Assembly: GCA_026686845.1 (NCBI GenBank)
Contig: JAIVEN010000016.1
Location: 32,770,001 to 32,834,000, forward strand
Direction of reading: 5' to 3'
From: Adenanthera pavonina
Lineage: Eukaryota; Streptophyta; Magnoliopsida; Fabales; Fabaceae
Length of the DNA: 64,000 bases
Under the pieces are notes generated by a model. That model searched no databases. It had not been told where the DNA came from and saw nothing but the letters and a program-made list of their open reading frames with translations. How positions within the stretch are numbered: position 1 is the stretch's first letter; each line of letters begins with the position of its first letter. A program made the translations under genes and the position numbers. Shown in pieces: positions 25,381 to 37,089 of this stretch.

Positions 25381-26330
25381 TTTCTTCTTAGTAAATGTAA
25401 AGGTTGATGAAAGGATTAAAAAGATATTGGTGGTTAGGGAATTTCCAGAAGTATTCTCAAAGGATTTCAAGGATTTACTACCAAAGCGAGAGGTAGAGTT
25501 TGCAATTGATTTAGTGCCAAGAATATGCCCGACTTCTAACGCACCATACAAAATGGCCTCAAATGAATTGGTAGAGCTCAAGAAGCAAATAAAAGAGCTA
25601 CTGGAGAAAGGATTTATTAGATCTAGCATTTCTGCATGGGGTGCTCCAGTACTATTTGTGAAAAAGAATTATGGGAACCTCCGATTATGTATCATTATAG
25701 GGAACTTAACAAAGTAACTGAAGAATAAGTATCTATTACCTAGAATTGATGACTTGTTAGATCAGTTGGTTGATATCACTATGTTTTCAAAAATTGATTT
25801 ACAATCAGGGTATCATTAATTACTGGTAAAGGCAGAAGATGTTTCCAAAATTACTTTTAGAACTCACTCTGGGTGTTATGAATTTTTAGTGATGCCATTT
25901 TGTCTGACAATTGCTCCAGCTATTTTTATGGACTACATGAAAATAGAATTTTTCGGCCCTACTTAGATCAATTTGTTGTGGTCTTTATTGATGACATACT
26001 AGTGTACTTCAAATCTTTAGAGGAACACGAAATGCATTTGAGAATTGTTTTGATAGTTTTGAAAGAAAAGAAGTTGTATGCTAAAATGAGCAAGTGTGAG
26101 TTTTGGCTCACAGAAGTGCAGTTTTTAGGGCATGTTGTCAAAGTTCTTTGTGACCATAAGAGCCTCAAGTATTTAGAAGATAAAAAAGAATTAAATGCAA
26201 GACAAAGACTTTGGATAGAGTTACTTAAAGATTATGATCATTTGATCAAATATTATTCAGGAAAAGCTAATGTTGTGGCTGATGCATTAAGTAAAAAGAT
26301 TATTCATGTAGCCTATATGATGATAAATGA
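25381..26330 (+). pseudogene. Reverse transcriptase fused to the end of RNase H by an internal deletion
   Basis: The RT part reads FPEVFSKDF, EVEFAIDLVP, APYKMA, ELKKQIKELLEKGFIRSS and SAWGAPVLFVKK. KIDLQSGYH, FVVVFIDDILVY (the catalytic [FY]xDD box near 25990) and FLGHVV follow. Directly after FLGHVV the frame continues as VLCDHKSLKYLEDKKELNAR...KANVVADALSKK, which is the far end of the RNase H domain. The thumb, connection and first RNase H motifs (roughly 200 residues in intact elements) are absent. One fused frame, 25900-26376, spans the junction, so the deletion was in frame. Additional stops occur near 25716 and 25819. Confidence 0.8.
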
Positions 26331-26376
26331 AATTAAAATGCTGGAATATTTCATAGATATGTATTTATTCCTTTAA

Positions 26377-27610
26377 ATGCATGAGACCAAAATTGGCAAT
26401 GAATTTCAGAAACATTTAATGAAAGCCCAACAAGAAGATGGGTTCATAAAAGTGATCCAGGAAAAACTGAGTCAAGGAGAAATGCGAGAATTCAATGTGA
26501 TAGATGATGGTTTGGTAAGATTTCTGAAAAGAATTTATGTTCCCCCAGTAGTTGAATTAAGAGAAAAGATTCAGGCATAGGCACATCAGAGTAAATAAAC
26601 TATTTATCGATTTATTACAAAAATGTATCATAATTTAAATAAACTATTTTGGTGGCCTGGTACGAAGAGTAATATTACTCAATATGTGTCAAAATATCTA
26701 GTATGCTAAAGAGTAAAAGTTGAACATTAGAAGCTTGCAGGAATGTTATAGCCTCTCGAAATCCCTAAATGGAAATGGGATAGTATTTCTATGGATTTTA
26801 TCATGGGATTACCTAGAAGATCATCACGATATGATGCAATCTGGGTAATAGTTAATACGCTAACGAAGTCAGCACACTTCTTAGCCATAAGGTCAACGTA
26901 TACCTTGGACAGATTGTCACAGTTATATGTTAAAGAGATAGTAAGATTGCATGGAGTTCCAAGTAGCATAATATCATATAGCAATCCAAGGTTTACCTCC
27001 AACTTTTGGATGTCCTTGCAACAAGCCTTAAGTACTAAGTTGAATTTTAGCATAACATATCACCCACAGTCAAATGGACAAACTGAGAGAACAATCTAGA
27101 CATTAGAAGATATGTTGAAGGCTTGTGTATTAGAAACGAATGGAAACTAGGATGTATACTTGCTATTAGCAGAATTTGCATATAGTAATAGTTATCATTT
27201 CAATATTCAAATGACTTCTTATAAAGCACTATATGGTAGGTAGTGCAAATCTCCTTTGTGTTGGATAGAATTAAGTAAACGGCAACAAATAGGTCCTGAG
27301 ATAGTAGATCAAACTTCAAAACACATTGAGATGATAAGAAAGAAATTACTAACACCTCAAAATAGGCAAAAGAGTTATGCAGATCAAAGAGAAAAGCTGT
27401 TGGAATTTGAAATTGGAGATTATGTTTTTCTTAAAGTATTTCTTACAACTAAAGTTGGTCAATCTCTTAAGATGAAAAAGCTCAATCCTAATCACATAAG
27501 ACCTTTCAAAATTCTTTCTAAAATTGAACCTATAGCTTATATATTAGCCCTACCACCAAATTTAAGCCAGATGCACCATGTCTTCCATGTTTTCTAACTC
27601 AAGAAATATT
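26377..27610 (+). pseudogene. Integrase, degenerate and lacking a chromodomain
   Basis: An upstream H2C2-like segment (YHNLNKLFWWPGTKSNI) leads into the core: WDSISMDFIMGLPRRS (first catalytic Asp), SYSNPRFTSNFW (normally SDRDPRFTS, so the second Asp is lost) and HPQSNGQTERTI (catalytic Glu retained). The C-terminal GPY-like part reads KLNPNHIRPFKILSKIEPIA and ILALPPNLSQMHHVFHVF. It stops at 27595, and the LTR begins about 100 bp later. Chromoviruses usually have a chromodomain of about 50 residues here; it has been lost. Confidence 0.8.
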
Positions 27611-27688
27611 AACTAGACCCTATGTACTTAGGATATCTAGAGTTATTTCAAAAAGGCATGTCTCTAAATTTTGTTTGAAATTTATTTT

Positions 27689-27702
27689 AAGGAGAAGGAA
27701 AA
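27689..27702 (+). promoter_or_regulatory. Polypurine tract
   Basis: AAGGAGAAGGAAAA lies immediately before the TG of the 3' LTR. This is the expected site for plus-strand DNA priming in LTR retrotransposons. Confidence 0.75.
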
Positions 27703-30115
27703 TGTAACATCTCTAAACCTTTCAATATCATAAAATGCATAAAGATATAGTAAAATTTTAGATACAAGAATATGTATAAAAAAGGGTAAAAATGTTATTT
27801 TCCAAGTTAGAAAATAAATTGTGAATTATCTCCAAGAAAAAAGAATTATTTACAATTTAGTCTTAAGAATTAGGCGCATTTTAATCCCTTGGAAAAATTA
27901 TGAAAAAGGACCCGAAAAAATAAATATTTATATTCTTACCCTGACTTAGGGATAATTTCATAAATATTAAAAATTTATGTCAAAATAAACATTTTGCATA
28001 CTAGACCCAATGAAATAGAGTATTAAGTCCAAAGGAATTAATCTGTAAGAAATTTGACTGCAAAACACAATAAAAATTATACTACAGAAGTAAAAGTATT
28101 TGGGGCCCGACAAAAAAGTTGAAAAAGTAAGATGAAAAGTATGTGGGCTCCACATAAGTGCTTTTTGGGATAGGATATTAAATTAAATATAGATCCAAAT
28201 CTACTTTAATCCCGTATGCACAAAGTAATAAAATTAACTTTGATAGTCCAATTAAAAGTAACTAACATTGGATAAATCTTAATTGTGAAAAATATGTAGT
28301 ATTTTGGCAAAATCTCTCTGTCTTAGGCATCACAACCAGCTACCCATGTGATGGAATTGAATATTTTAATATTTTCTCACAAAACTTAATCAAGAAGTAG
28401 TTTGGAAAAGTAACCCAAGTTAAGTTAGCTAACTATGATTAATTACCTTTATTAGATATGTCTCGTCTTGGCCATTTTGAGTGCTACATTTGTGGGTTGA
28501 GAAGCCAACATTTTCAGAAGCAAGAGGAGAGGAGGTGTGAGAAAAGTGAAGAGGAAAAGAGAAGAGCAAAGTTTGGAAATTGAAGTTCAAGTGCTAGGTA
28601 GGTTATTCCATTCCATTACTTCAAGCTAGTTTTCTTAGTAGTTTGGCTTGATTTCGTGGATTTCTTCCTCCCTTTCTCAAGTTCAGTTCTGGCCTAGGTT
28701 AGGAATGTGAAAATAATTGGGTTTTCATACAAGAAACATGGTAGAAAGCTTGAACTATGTGAGAAAGTATAGTTTCCAAAAGATTGAAGCAAGATTGCAT
28801 GAAAATTCTTTTCTTCCTTTTGTTAAGGCCTAAATCGGCCAGAACATGGGGTGTTTTAGAGTTGGAATTTCATGATTTTGATACCAAAAATAGATTTCTT
28901 TGATCTAAATTAGTAAAGAACAAGTAATGGGTTCAAAAAAAACTCAAAGGATAACTATATAAAATTTTTAGGGTTTGTTGGTTTTTGAGGAAGCATCACC
29001 ATGATAGCTATTTAATGTTATGATTAGGTTCAAGAAAGCTTGTGAAAGTGTTAGAAAGAGGTGAAACTCAAAGGAAAAGCAGGAGAAATCACAAAGGCAG
29101 CAACTTTCTATTTAAAGCATTATGTTATCCTATGTTATCTAAAATGTTCTATAACATGCCATATTGTATATGTAATGCTTTGTGGTAGTTTTGGCTGAGA
29201 AAATGTATAGAATATGCATTTTTGAAAGAGAAACTTTGGTGAAAATTTTATGAATTAATATGGCACTTGATGGTTTGATATGCTTATTTGATGATTTTAT
29301 GAATTATGTGATGACATGTATGCTTAATGTGATGTTGCTATTGAGATTTTTTGAATCTCACTCTTCCAAAATAACAAGTATGTTAGGCACATGGCAAGAC
29401 TTCCAAGAAGAAACAAGGCAAGGAAGGAGAAATTGATGATTAAAATGATATTATTTCTCATGGTGTTTTATATTGAGCTATTATGTAAATTCATGTATAT
29501 AGTTTTAAATCTGTACCTTGAGATGATAATGTCCCTTTAGGTTTTATGTGATGTATGGTAAAGTTTTGGAACAAGAAATAGCAATGTATGTTAAAGAATT
29601 TATTCAGCAAAATAAAGGGATAGAAATGGTTATTTTGATACCTTGAAGGTAATTTAGTTATTATTAGATGAAATGATACAGAAGATACAAGTGTTATATA
29701 TGGTTAAAAAGTAAATAGAATGAGCTCTACAATATTTAAAGAGTACTTGAATTGGATGTGTGTACGATTTATTATGACTTTTCAAAGTTAGCGCCAGAAA
29801 ATTGAATGAATGAAAAATGATCAAATGAACAGTAAATTTCGTGGAATTTATTGTACTAATTAGCACAACCAAAGCTCGATTTCTTTTCTTTTTTTTTTCT
29901 TATAAACAATGTTTTAAGCTATTTTTAGAGACTTGAATCACTTCTATACAACTTTTGTTGAATTAGTCAGGAAAATGGTTTACCATATGAATAGTAACTA
30001 AAATTTTGAATTTTTCTAATTTAATTCTTTAAGTGATTTAAGCTTCTAACTATAATAATTAGACTTTAATATGGTCTAATATCGATGAAATAAGGCCTAA
30101 AGTTAAGGTATTACA
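27703..30115 (+). repeat. 3' LTR of the gypsy element
   Basis: It begins TGTAACATCTCTAAACC and ends TTAAGGTATTACA. It carries the family landmarks in order: 'ATAAAATGCATAAAG', a 'GTCAAAATAAACATTTTGC' segment, 'GGCTCCACATAAG', a stem-loop TGAGATT-TTTTG-AATCTCA at 29342-29360, and terminal 'GGTCTAATATCGATG'. It is better preserved at its ends than the 5' LTR. Confidence 0.85.
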
Positions 30116-30726
30116 AAAACATTATACAAATCGTATAAATTCATATAATACTATATTATTTATAAAAATTTTGGTAATATAACGGCTTAGAAAATAGATA
30201 TCCTGGGCAATAACCCTTTCATAAAAAACATCCATATATAGTCACCAAATATCATTATAACACTATGGTCATCATAAAACATCATAAAACATAGCAAGAT
30301 AATAAAGTACAAGAAATGTAAACTTTGCTACCTTAGGTGTTTTTTCTTGCTTCACCACTTAATTTCACCTCTTTGAAGAGCTTACTTAGGCTTTTCCAAA
30401 CCCTAATATATCACCAAACATTCACTTTATTTACCAGTTTTATGAGTTACTTTATAAAGATTCACAAACCCTAAAATTTCCATTTGCTTTATCTTTTACT
30501 TTTTCTTAAATCTACCACTTATCTGTAAAGAATTCCACCATAAGGAATCTATTTTTATCATCAATTTCATGAAATTCCCACTCTTTATAGACCCTATGTA
30601 CTGGAAGAAATTCACTCTTTATCATCAATTTTTATGAGTTACTTTATAGACTCTTTATAGACTATTAAAGGTGCATCATGCAGTATTTTAATACTATTTC
30701 TACTTTATTCCATACAAGAAATAAAG
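30116..30726 (-). mobile_element. Gypsy LTR fragment (outer LTR, first piece)
   Basis: The reverse complement contains 'TATTTTCTAAGCCGTTATATTACC', matching 16056 in the solo LTR at 14560. It starts abruptly at the edge of the full-length element. It is probably one part of an older LTR whose remainder lies at 33288-33699, split by the LTR at 30732-33282. Confidence 0.55.
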
Positions 30727-30731
30727 TATAT

Positions 30732-33282
30732 CATCACATCTCATATTTAGACTTATTTTCCATGTATTAGACTCCATTTAAGTTCATTAATGCATGATTA
30801 GAGACTTGATTATATAAAACAACTTAAACCAATTAATTTCAGTTTTGGGTATTATTCCTTTGGTTAATTTCATTTTACCTAGCAAATTTTGAAAATTCAT
30901 AACTAAATCAAAAAAAATTATATTGATATAGTTCAAGTCTCTAAACATAGCTTAAAAGATTCTATACATGGGAAAAATATTTAATAGGGAAATACTTGGC
31001 CAATTTATATAGTAAATTCGTATTATCTTCACTGTAGTAATGACCATTTTTGAAAATTCCTTATTCTGACCATAACTTTAAAAAATCACCATAAGTCATA
31101 CACAACTTCAAATTGAGTGATCTTTATGTCTATGGAAAGCTACCATGTCTAGTTTTTAAATATATTAAACATATCAAGGTCTATTCAGTGCTTTGAATTC
31201 CCAACAGTGTTCAAAAAGGTCTCATGCATTCTTCCAACTTTCAAAAGTGCACACTAATATATACATACATAGCCATAACTTGCCTTTATCTTACATGATA
31301 CTCCATAACAAACCTAGTGGAATATATTAACATGAAAACACAGCATGATCATATCCCATAAGATTTTACATAACATCTCATATAATAGTATCAACCTAAG
31401 TATCATTATCTTGAACATTAATTTGCTTCTCCTTGCCTTTCCTTTCTTGGGTAATCTTGCCATAACTTGAACCTAAAATTTGTTAGACATTTGGAAATGG
31501 GTGAGATTCAAAGAATCTCAGTAGCAACCACCATCATGCACACATATTATCATATATATTGCAAGTATTCGTCTAAAAATACATCAAGCATGCAATCAAA
31601 TCATTTTGGCACAACTATTTTATAAAAATTTGGGCAGCACTTTCCCTTGTATTTGGACATATCTAGGGTCACATTACCCTTCAAACAATCCAACCAACCA
31701 TGCCAAATCATCACAAGATAACATTTTAAATATTAAACACATCATTCAGGCCAAGGAACATCAATGACAATATATAGGCATACATAAGTGAGTTAACTAT
31801 CTTTGAGCTTTCCAATGGTCTCCAAACTTTACAAAACCTTTCCTTGATCTTCTAGCACTCTTTTGGATCCTACAACATCATAAAATCATGCTATTAACCA
31901 CTGATTTCACAATCTTTTTTAATTGATATGCTTACTAACCCTAAAATTCCAAATTGATTTATTTTGGGTTTTTCTTATACAACATACTTGTTCCTACCAT
32001 TTTTGGACCCAAGGAATCCATCTTTGGGGTCAAAATCATGAAAATCCCTTCCTATATTGAACCTTAATTAGGTAGAAAATTACCATAAATTATAGAAAAA
32101 TAACTACCTGATTAATTTGCAATCTAATAGCATATTCTTGCATCTTATGGCCTATACATCCCTTTTTATGGTTTGGTTTCTTCATAACTCCATTTTATCT
32201 CTCTACTTTCTCTCTCTAGACGTCCATAATAGTGGGAAAATAAGAAAGAATAAGCCATGAAAGCTCCTAAAACTACTTAGGTTCACAAGAGGATAGTCAT
32301 AAGAAGTTACCTTGAGGTTTTAAGCCAAAACCTTTGCCTTTTTCTTCTAGCTTTTCACAAGTTCAAGCTCTCCTCTTACTCTGTTTCATACTTGCTGGAG
32401 GTGGAGAAAGTGAAGGTTTAATGATTTAACTTAAGTGGTTAAAGAAATAAGTAATAAAACTAATTTTAGTTACTTTAATTCCTAACTTTAGTTACTTTAT
32501 GTAATAAAAGCCTTCCAACAATTCCTTCCTTATCCCATCTGTATTCCAGAGGTGATTCACTCCCCTTTTTGGCCAAAAATTGCTTCAATAATTCATATGG
32601 ACCAAAATACCCTTTACTGATTAAATTTACCCGTACTGATGGAGTATTTTTACTAAAATTGTCATTAAATTGGTAAAGGATTATCCAATAATTAATTTTA
32701 GTCCAAAACCATTATCTTGACCCAAAATATATTTTATCAATGTTCACTAATTTTTCTTGAATTAATATTGCTTCTTCTTGCAGTCGAAATTGATTTTTAT
32801 CAAAAAAAATATTAACATTGAATTCTAATTACCAAATAAACATTATTTTGACCTAATAAATTTCATACTATATTTAATTGGACTTAACTCATTGAGATCT
32901 TTATTTTGACTATAATTTTTTATATCTATAAAAATACTCTTGATATAGAGCCAATTTGCAATTCTTAAAACTTTCAGGTTATTAGGTATAATTTTTCCTA
33001 AAATTCATAACATTTTCATCAATTTCGCGCGTCTACCGCCTTTGTTTTGCCCTTTTTCTTTCTTATTTTATTTTATTTTATTTTATTTCTTTTTTTTTAT
33101 TATTATTTTTTTCTTTTTTTAGGAACAAAATCCTTTTTTTTTCTTTTTTTTTCTTCTAATCAAGATAATTGACCTCTTGGTCATATTTTATGCCAAACAA
33201 TGTATACTCATTTTTACAAATTTCTTATAGATTTTAAAATATTGAATCTTGAACATTTAAAAAAAAATTCCAGGATATTACA
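30732..33282 (-). mobile_element. Solo gypsy LTR, minus strand, TSD TATAT
   Basis: On the minus strand it starts TGTAATATCCTGG at 33282 and ends near 30732, with the terminal bases mutated (CATCACATC instead of TGTAACATC). Perfect 5-bp repeats TATAT flank it at 30727-30731 and 33283-33287. A stem-loop TGAGATT-CAAAG-AATCTCA lies at 31502-31520. A T-rich tract at about 33050-33170 lies near its 5' end. It appears to be nested inside an older LTR of the same family. Confidence 0.7.
33050..33170 (+). repeat. (TTTTA)n / T-rich low-complexity tract
   Basis: Runs of TTTTATTTTATTTTA and long T tracts lie near the 5' end of a minus-strand LTR. No function can be inferred. Confidence 0.9.
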
Positions 33283-33287
33283 TATAT

Positions 33288-33699
33288 TGAGATCTGTATA
33301 TAACTCAATTCATATCACAAATAATATCTTATGTGGGGCCCACTTACTTTTTTAGTATTGTGGAGCTTACAATACTTTTTCTCTTGTAGTATTATTTCTA
33401 TTATTTTCTGCAATCAATTTCTTTCTAAATTGATTCTTTTAGACACCATACCCTATTCTATTAGGTCTAGCTAGTTATAAGTTTCATGTCGACTATAATA
33501 TTGTATATTTACAAAATTACCCTGGAGGAACTAAATTATAAATTTCCTTCAAGGACTAAATTGTAAATAATTCTTCTCCTAGGGATGAAAGTGCAAATTC
33601 GAACTAATTATATCCCCAGACCAAAAAATTACCTTTTTACCTTTTTTCTAATTTAGATTATACAGTTCTGGCCATTTATTATATTTTCAAACTATAACA
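33288..33699 (-). mobile_element. Gypsy LTR fragment (outer LTR, 5' piece)
   Basis: Read on the minus strand from TGTTATAGT at 33699, it contains 'GGTAAAAAGGTAATTTTTTGG', 'CAATTTAGTCCTTGAAGG' and 'GTGGGCCCCACATAAG'. These are in the order found at the 5' end of the other LTRs (compare 14560-15000). It is the likely partner of 30116-30726. Confidence 0.55.
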
Positions 33700-34096
33700 T
33701 CATATTTTATGCATAATTTTCAGAAAATTGGGGATTTTGCACATAAAATCAAAGAAACATAGACAAAATTGCAACACATCACATTAGTAGACATCTTATA
33801 TGTGACTATAAATTTTAGACTAATAGGATTAACACCCCTTTAAATAATATACATGTTACTTTAGTTGTTACATTCATTTCAAGCTCTAAGAAATTAATCA
33901 CTAAGCATGAACATATGTACAAGTAAGCCATATCATATCACTTAAGCTCAAAGACATGATATCAAACATTAATTTCATCACCTTATTAGAAAACCCTATA
34001 TAAAGAATTAATTTATCATGCAAACTAACCTTTGACAATACCTCATGCTTCCTTGTATATTTACTTGCAACTAACACAAAGCCTGTATTTTTGTAG
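33700..34096 (+). other. Intron-like stretch before the Helitron helicase exon
   Basis: AT-rich with no coding signal. It ends in a pyrimidine-rich run and TTTTTGTAG at 34096, a good splice acceptor just ahead of the helicase coding sequence. Confidence 0.45.
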
Positions 34097-35690
34097 GAAT
34101 CAAATTTGCAGATCCTAACAAAGAGATTGCATCATTAATTGAAATTGACAAACTCTTACATGGAAATGGAAAGAAGCTACAGGATTACCACCAATTCACC
34201 CATGGAATGAACTTAATAACATTGGACATGACAAACCATCTTGTACCAAATGAACTAAACTAAAATTAGGTTGAATTGATGTCACAATCCCAAGAATTAG
34301 TGGCTTCATTGACTCATGAACAAAAGATGATATATGATCTTATTATTGAGTCAACTAATCATCCATATGAGAACTTCTATTTTGTATGGTTATGGTGGCA
34401 CTAGTAAAACATTTCTTTGGAAGGCTTTGTCATCTAGAATTCGAGCAAAGGGAGAAATAGTAATAACAGTTGTATCTAGTGATATTAGCCCAACATTGCT
34501 CCCTGGAGGTAGGATTGCACACTCTAGATTTGCCATTCCTCTTAAAATCCATGAAGATTCAACATACAATATTAAATTGAATTCTCCTCTTGCCAATTTT
34601 CTCAAGCATGAGAGATATTTTAAGCTCTTTAGTAAAAAATGCTAATGAACTTCCTTTTCGGAGGAAAGTGTATACTAATGGGAGGTGATTTTAGACAAAT
34701 TCTTCCTCTGATTCCAAAGGGAACTAGGGCTAAAACAATCAATTCATCAATAAATTCATCCTACTTATGGAATCATTGTAAAGTCTTTGAGCTCACTCTT
34801 AACATGAGATTACAAGCATTAATTGATCAAAGAAACAATTATCAGCTAAAGACATTCTCATAGGGGTTGCTTGATGTAGTTAATGGGAGGATTGAAAATT
34901 TAGAACATGGTGTTGCTGAGATAAATATTCTAGACGAACTTTTGATCATTGACTAAAATGAACCCTTTGAAGTGATTATATTAGCAACATATCCTAGATT
35001 GCTTCAGAACATATCAAACTACAAATTACTTTATAGACAAAGCTATATTTGCTTCCACCTTTGACATGGTAACATGGTGTTACTGAGATAAATATTCTAA
35101 ACGAACTTTTGATCATTGACTAAAATGAACCATTTGAAGTGATTATATTAGCAACATATCCTAGATTGCTTCAGAACATATCAAACTACAAATTACTTTA
35201 CAGACAAAGCTATATTTGCTTCCACCTTTGACATGGTAACAGAACTCAATAACTATGTATGTTAACTTCTTACAAGTGCCTTAGTAGATTACTATAGCTT
35301 CGACTCAATTTGCAAATCATCATCTAACTTTAACTCATTGGATGAACTATATCCCACAGAATTTCTAAATAGCATCAATTGCTCTGGGTTGCCACAGCAC
35401 AAACTGACTTTGAAAGTAGGGGCACCTATAATACTATTACAAAAAATAAACCAATTATTAGGAATATGCAATGATACATGTTTGAGGATCACTTATTCTT
35501 GGTCAACTCTGACTCATTGAGTCACTAACTTTGAATGGTTCACACCTAAATAAAAAAGTCCTGACACATAGAATGGATATGAACCCTTTAGAGTCTAGAC
35601 AGCTTTTCAAAATGCAATGAGGGAATTCCTAGTCACTCTATGCCTTGCAATGATAATCAATAAAAGCCAAGGACAACCACAAGCTATTTT
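34097..35690 (+). pseudogene. Helitron RepHel pseudogene, PIF1-like helicase domain
   Basis: After the acceptor, IEIDKLLHGNGKKLQDY matches the linker before the helicase. SLTHEQKMIYDLII follows, then the Walker A region YGYGGTSKTFLWKALSSRI (Ser replaces the expected Gly in GGTGKT), SRFAIPLKIHEDSTYNI, and Walker B-like GGDFRQILPLIPKGTRAKT. After INSSYLWNHCKVFELTLNMR come a duplicated segment, YPTEFLNSINCSGLPQHKL, LKVGAPIILL, and finally NAMREFLVTLCLAMIINKSQG at about 35610-35680 (helicase motif VI area). This is the C-terminal half of the gene that starts near 14.2 kb. The part between 'RGFSIDRL' and this helicase is missing. Confidence 0.85.
34905..35238 (+). repeat. 167-bp tandem duplication inside the helicase pseudogene
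   Basis: Two copies start at ACATGGTGTTGCTGAG (34905) and ACATGGTGTTACTGAG (35072). They differ at only a few positions. Each encodes the ILATYPRLLQNISNYKLLY-like segment between helicase blocks. The duplication lengthens the frame by 167 bp, which is not a multiple of three, and it postdates most of the decay. Confidence 0.85.
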
Positions 35691-36357
35691 ATACCCATAT
35701 TAAACAGTGGATTGGAAATCAAAAATAAAAAAATGTATGCCAAGATATTGAATATTATACTGATCTACGATTCAAAATGCCAAAAAAAAAATCAATTGGG
35801 AATCGCTCATATATCCATGATCTAGCAATCAAAATCAAATAGAAAATAGGTCATGCAAAACCATACTTTAACATATCAATAGTCAATTCAAAAAGCTTAG
35901 GAGCAATATTGATAAATATCTTTCAGCCACATCACTAATTTTTAAAACACATAGAAAAAGGAAAGAAAGAAAGCAACCCATACCTCTACACAAACGTCCA
36001 TGAAAAAACCAGTATATTTTATACCAAGGTGAAGATGCAATGCCTTTTTAGTCATGTGAAGCACTTAAACCCAAAAAAGGATTACCATCAAGCTACGATG
36101 AGCAGCAACCCTTGCACCATATCTTCGATTAGAATAATTGAACCATAAGAAAAAAATTACAAGATCCCTCTTTTCAAATTCATGCTTTGCAATATATGTA
36201 CCACCATATAAAGATGGGAAATAAAAAAGCCTATACAGATTAACTTAAAATAAACAAAGCAAATATATAAATGGAAATAATTTGAAAAATTATCTCCTCC
36301 TCAAATTTTCAACACACATAATAATTGAACCAATTAAAAGTTAATATAACACATATC
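35691..36357. other. Unassigned AT-rich region after the Helitron gene
   Basis: I find no domain. It may be 3' flanking sequence of the Helitron. I could not identify a Helitron 3' hairpin plus CTRR end. Confidence 0.35.
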
Positions 36358-37089
36358 TGTTAACATTCCTATGTTTTGATGATAACAAAAGTAGAGAAGT
36401 ATTATTTTACAGAAGATATTTAGTTCTTAGACAATAAATTGAAAAAGTCAACAAGTCAAAGATAATGCAAGACTTGTCCATTAGTTAAATTTTGTAAATG
36501 GTTAAAATTATGAGCAAAATGAACTATGAATTTTCAAATAATTTCTAAGCTGAAAAACTTAATATCTTAGAAAATTTAAAGTCCAAAAAGAGTGTTGAGC
36601 TTTATCTCTTCTAGTTTCATAAAACCTTTCCAAAATAATCAATTGCCTTAGCCTATAACATGTTATACCCATGTTTTGTTTTTAATTTCATGATCCTTTA
36701 CTAACATAAGCAATTACCCTTTGAAAGTAATCGATCATCATGTTCCTTGTCAAGTCTATGAGCCACTGTTTCATATACTAATCAATTATCGCAATATATA
36801 ATTAACTATATCAGCAAAATCACTTATGTACCTCCTCTACCTTCTAATATAACTGATTACCTTTCTCAAAACAATTGATTATCTTAGTCTCTTTCTTTTT
36901 ATCTTCTCACATGATAATCAATTATCTTTATCAAAACAATCAATTATATTTCAAAGTTTCTCATATACGTTTCTCTTATCTTTCCTCATATCTGGACAAG
37001 CTAGAAAATGGACTTAATCCCCTCTTTTATATTAAAATTATTTTCTTCTAGTTTAAATAATCATTTATTTCATGGTGAAACACATTACA
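36358..37089 (+). mobile_element. Copia-type LTR, first piece
   Basis: It begins TGTTAACATTCCTATGTTTTGATGATAACAAA, the 'TTGATGATAACAAA' start seen in many plant copia LTRs. Repeated 'ATCAATTAT' and 'AATCGATCATC' motifs follow at 36640-36960. It is cut by the solo gypsy LTR at 37090-39809 and apparently resumes at about 39815. Confidence 0.45.

Larger units (their letters stand above)
20093..30115 (+). mobile_element. Full-length, dead Ty3/gypsy retrotransposon (Tekay/Del-like)
   Basis: Two direct LTRs (20093-22564 and 27703-30115) flank an internal region with gag, protease, reverse transcriptase, RNase H and integrase in the Ty3/gypsy order. The LTR pair is clearly diverged by eye and every coding domain carries stops, so the insertion is old. 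No target duplication is seen: the left flank is TATAT and the right flank AAAAC. The left flank is Helitron coding sequence while the right flank is a piece of another LTR, so one border has probably been rearranged since insertion. A chromodomain, expected at the integrase C-terminus in chromoviruses, is not present. Confidence 0.85.

Noticed and set aside
36630..36960. Repeated ATCAATTAT / AATCGATCAT motifs as possible transcription-factor binding array
   Set aside because: They lie within a copia-type LTR where such motifs are a common family feature. I have no evidence of regulatory function.
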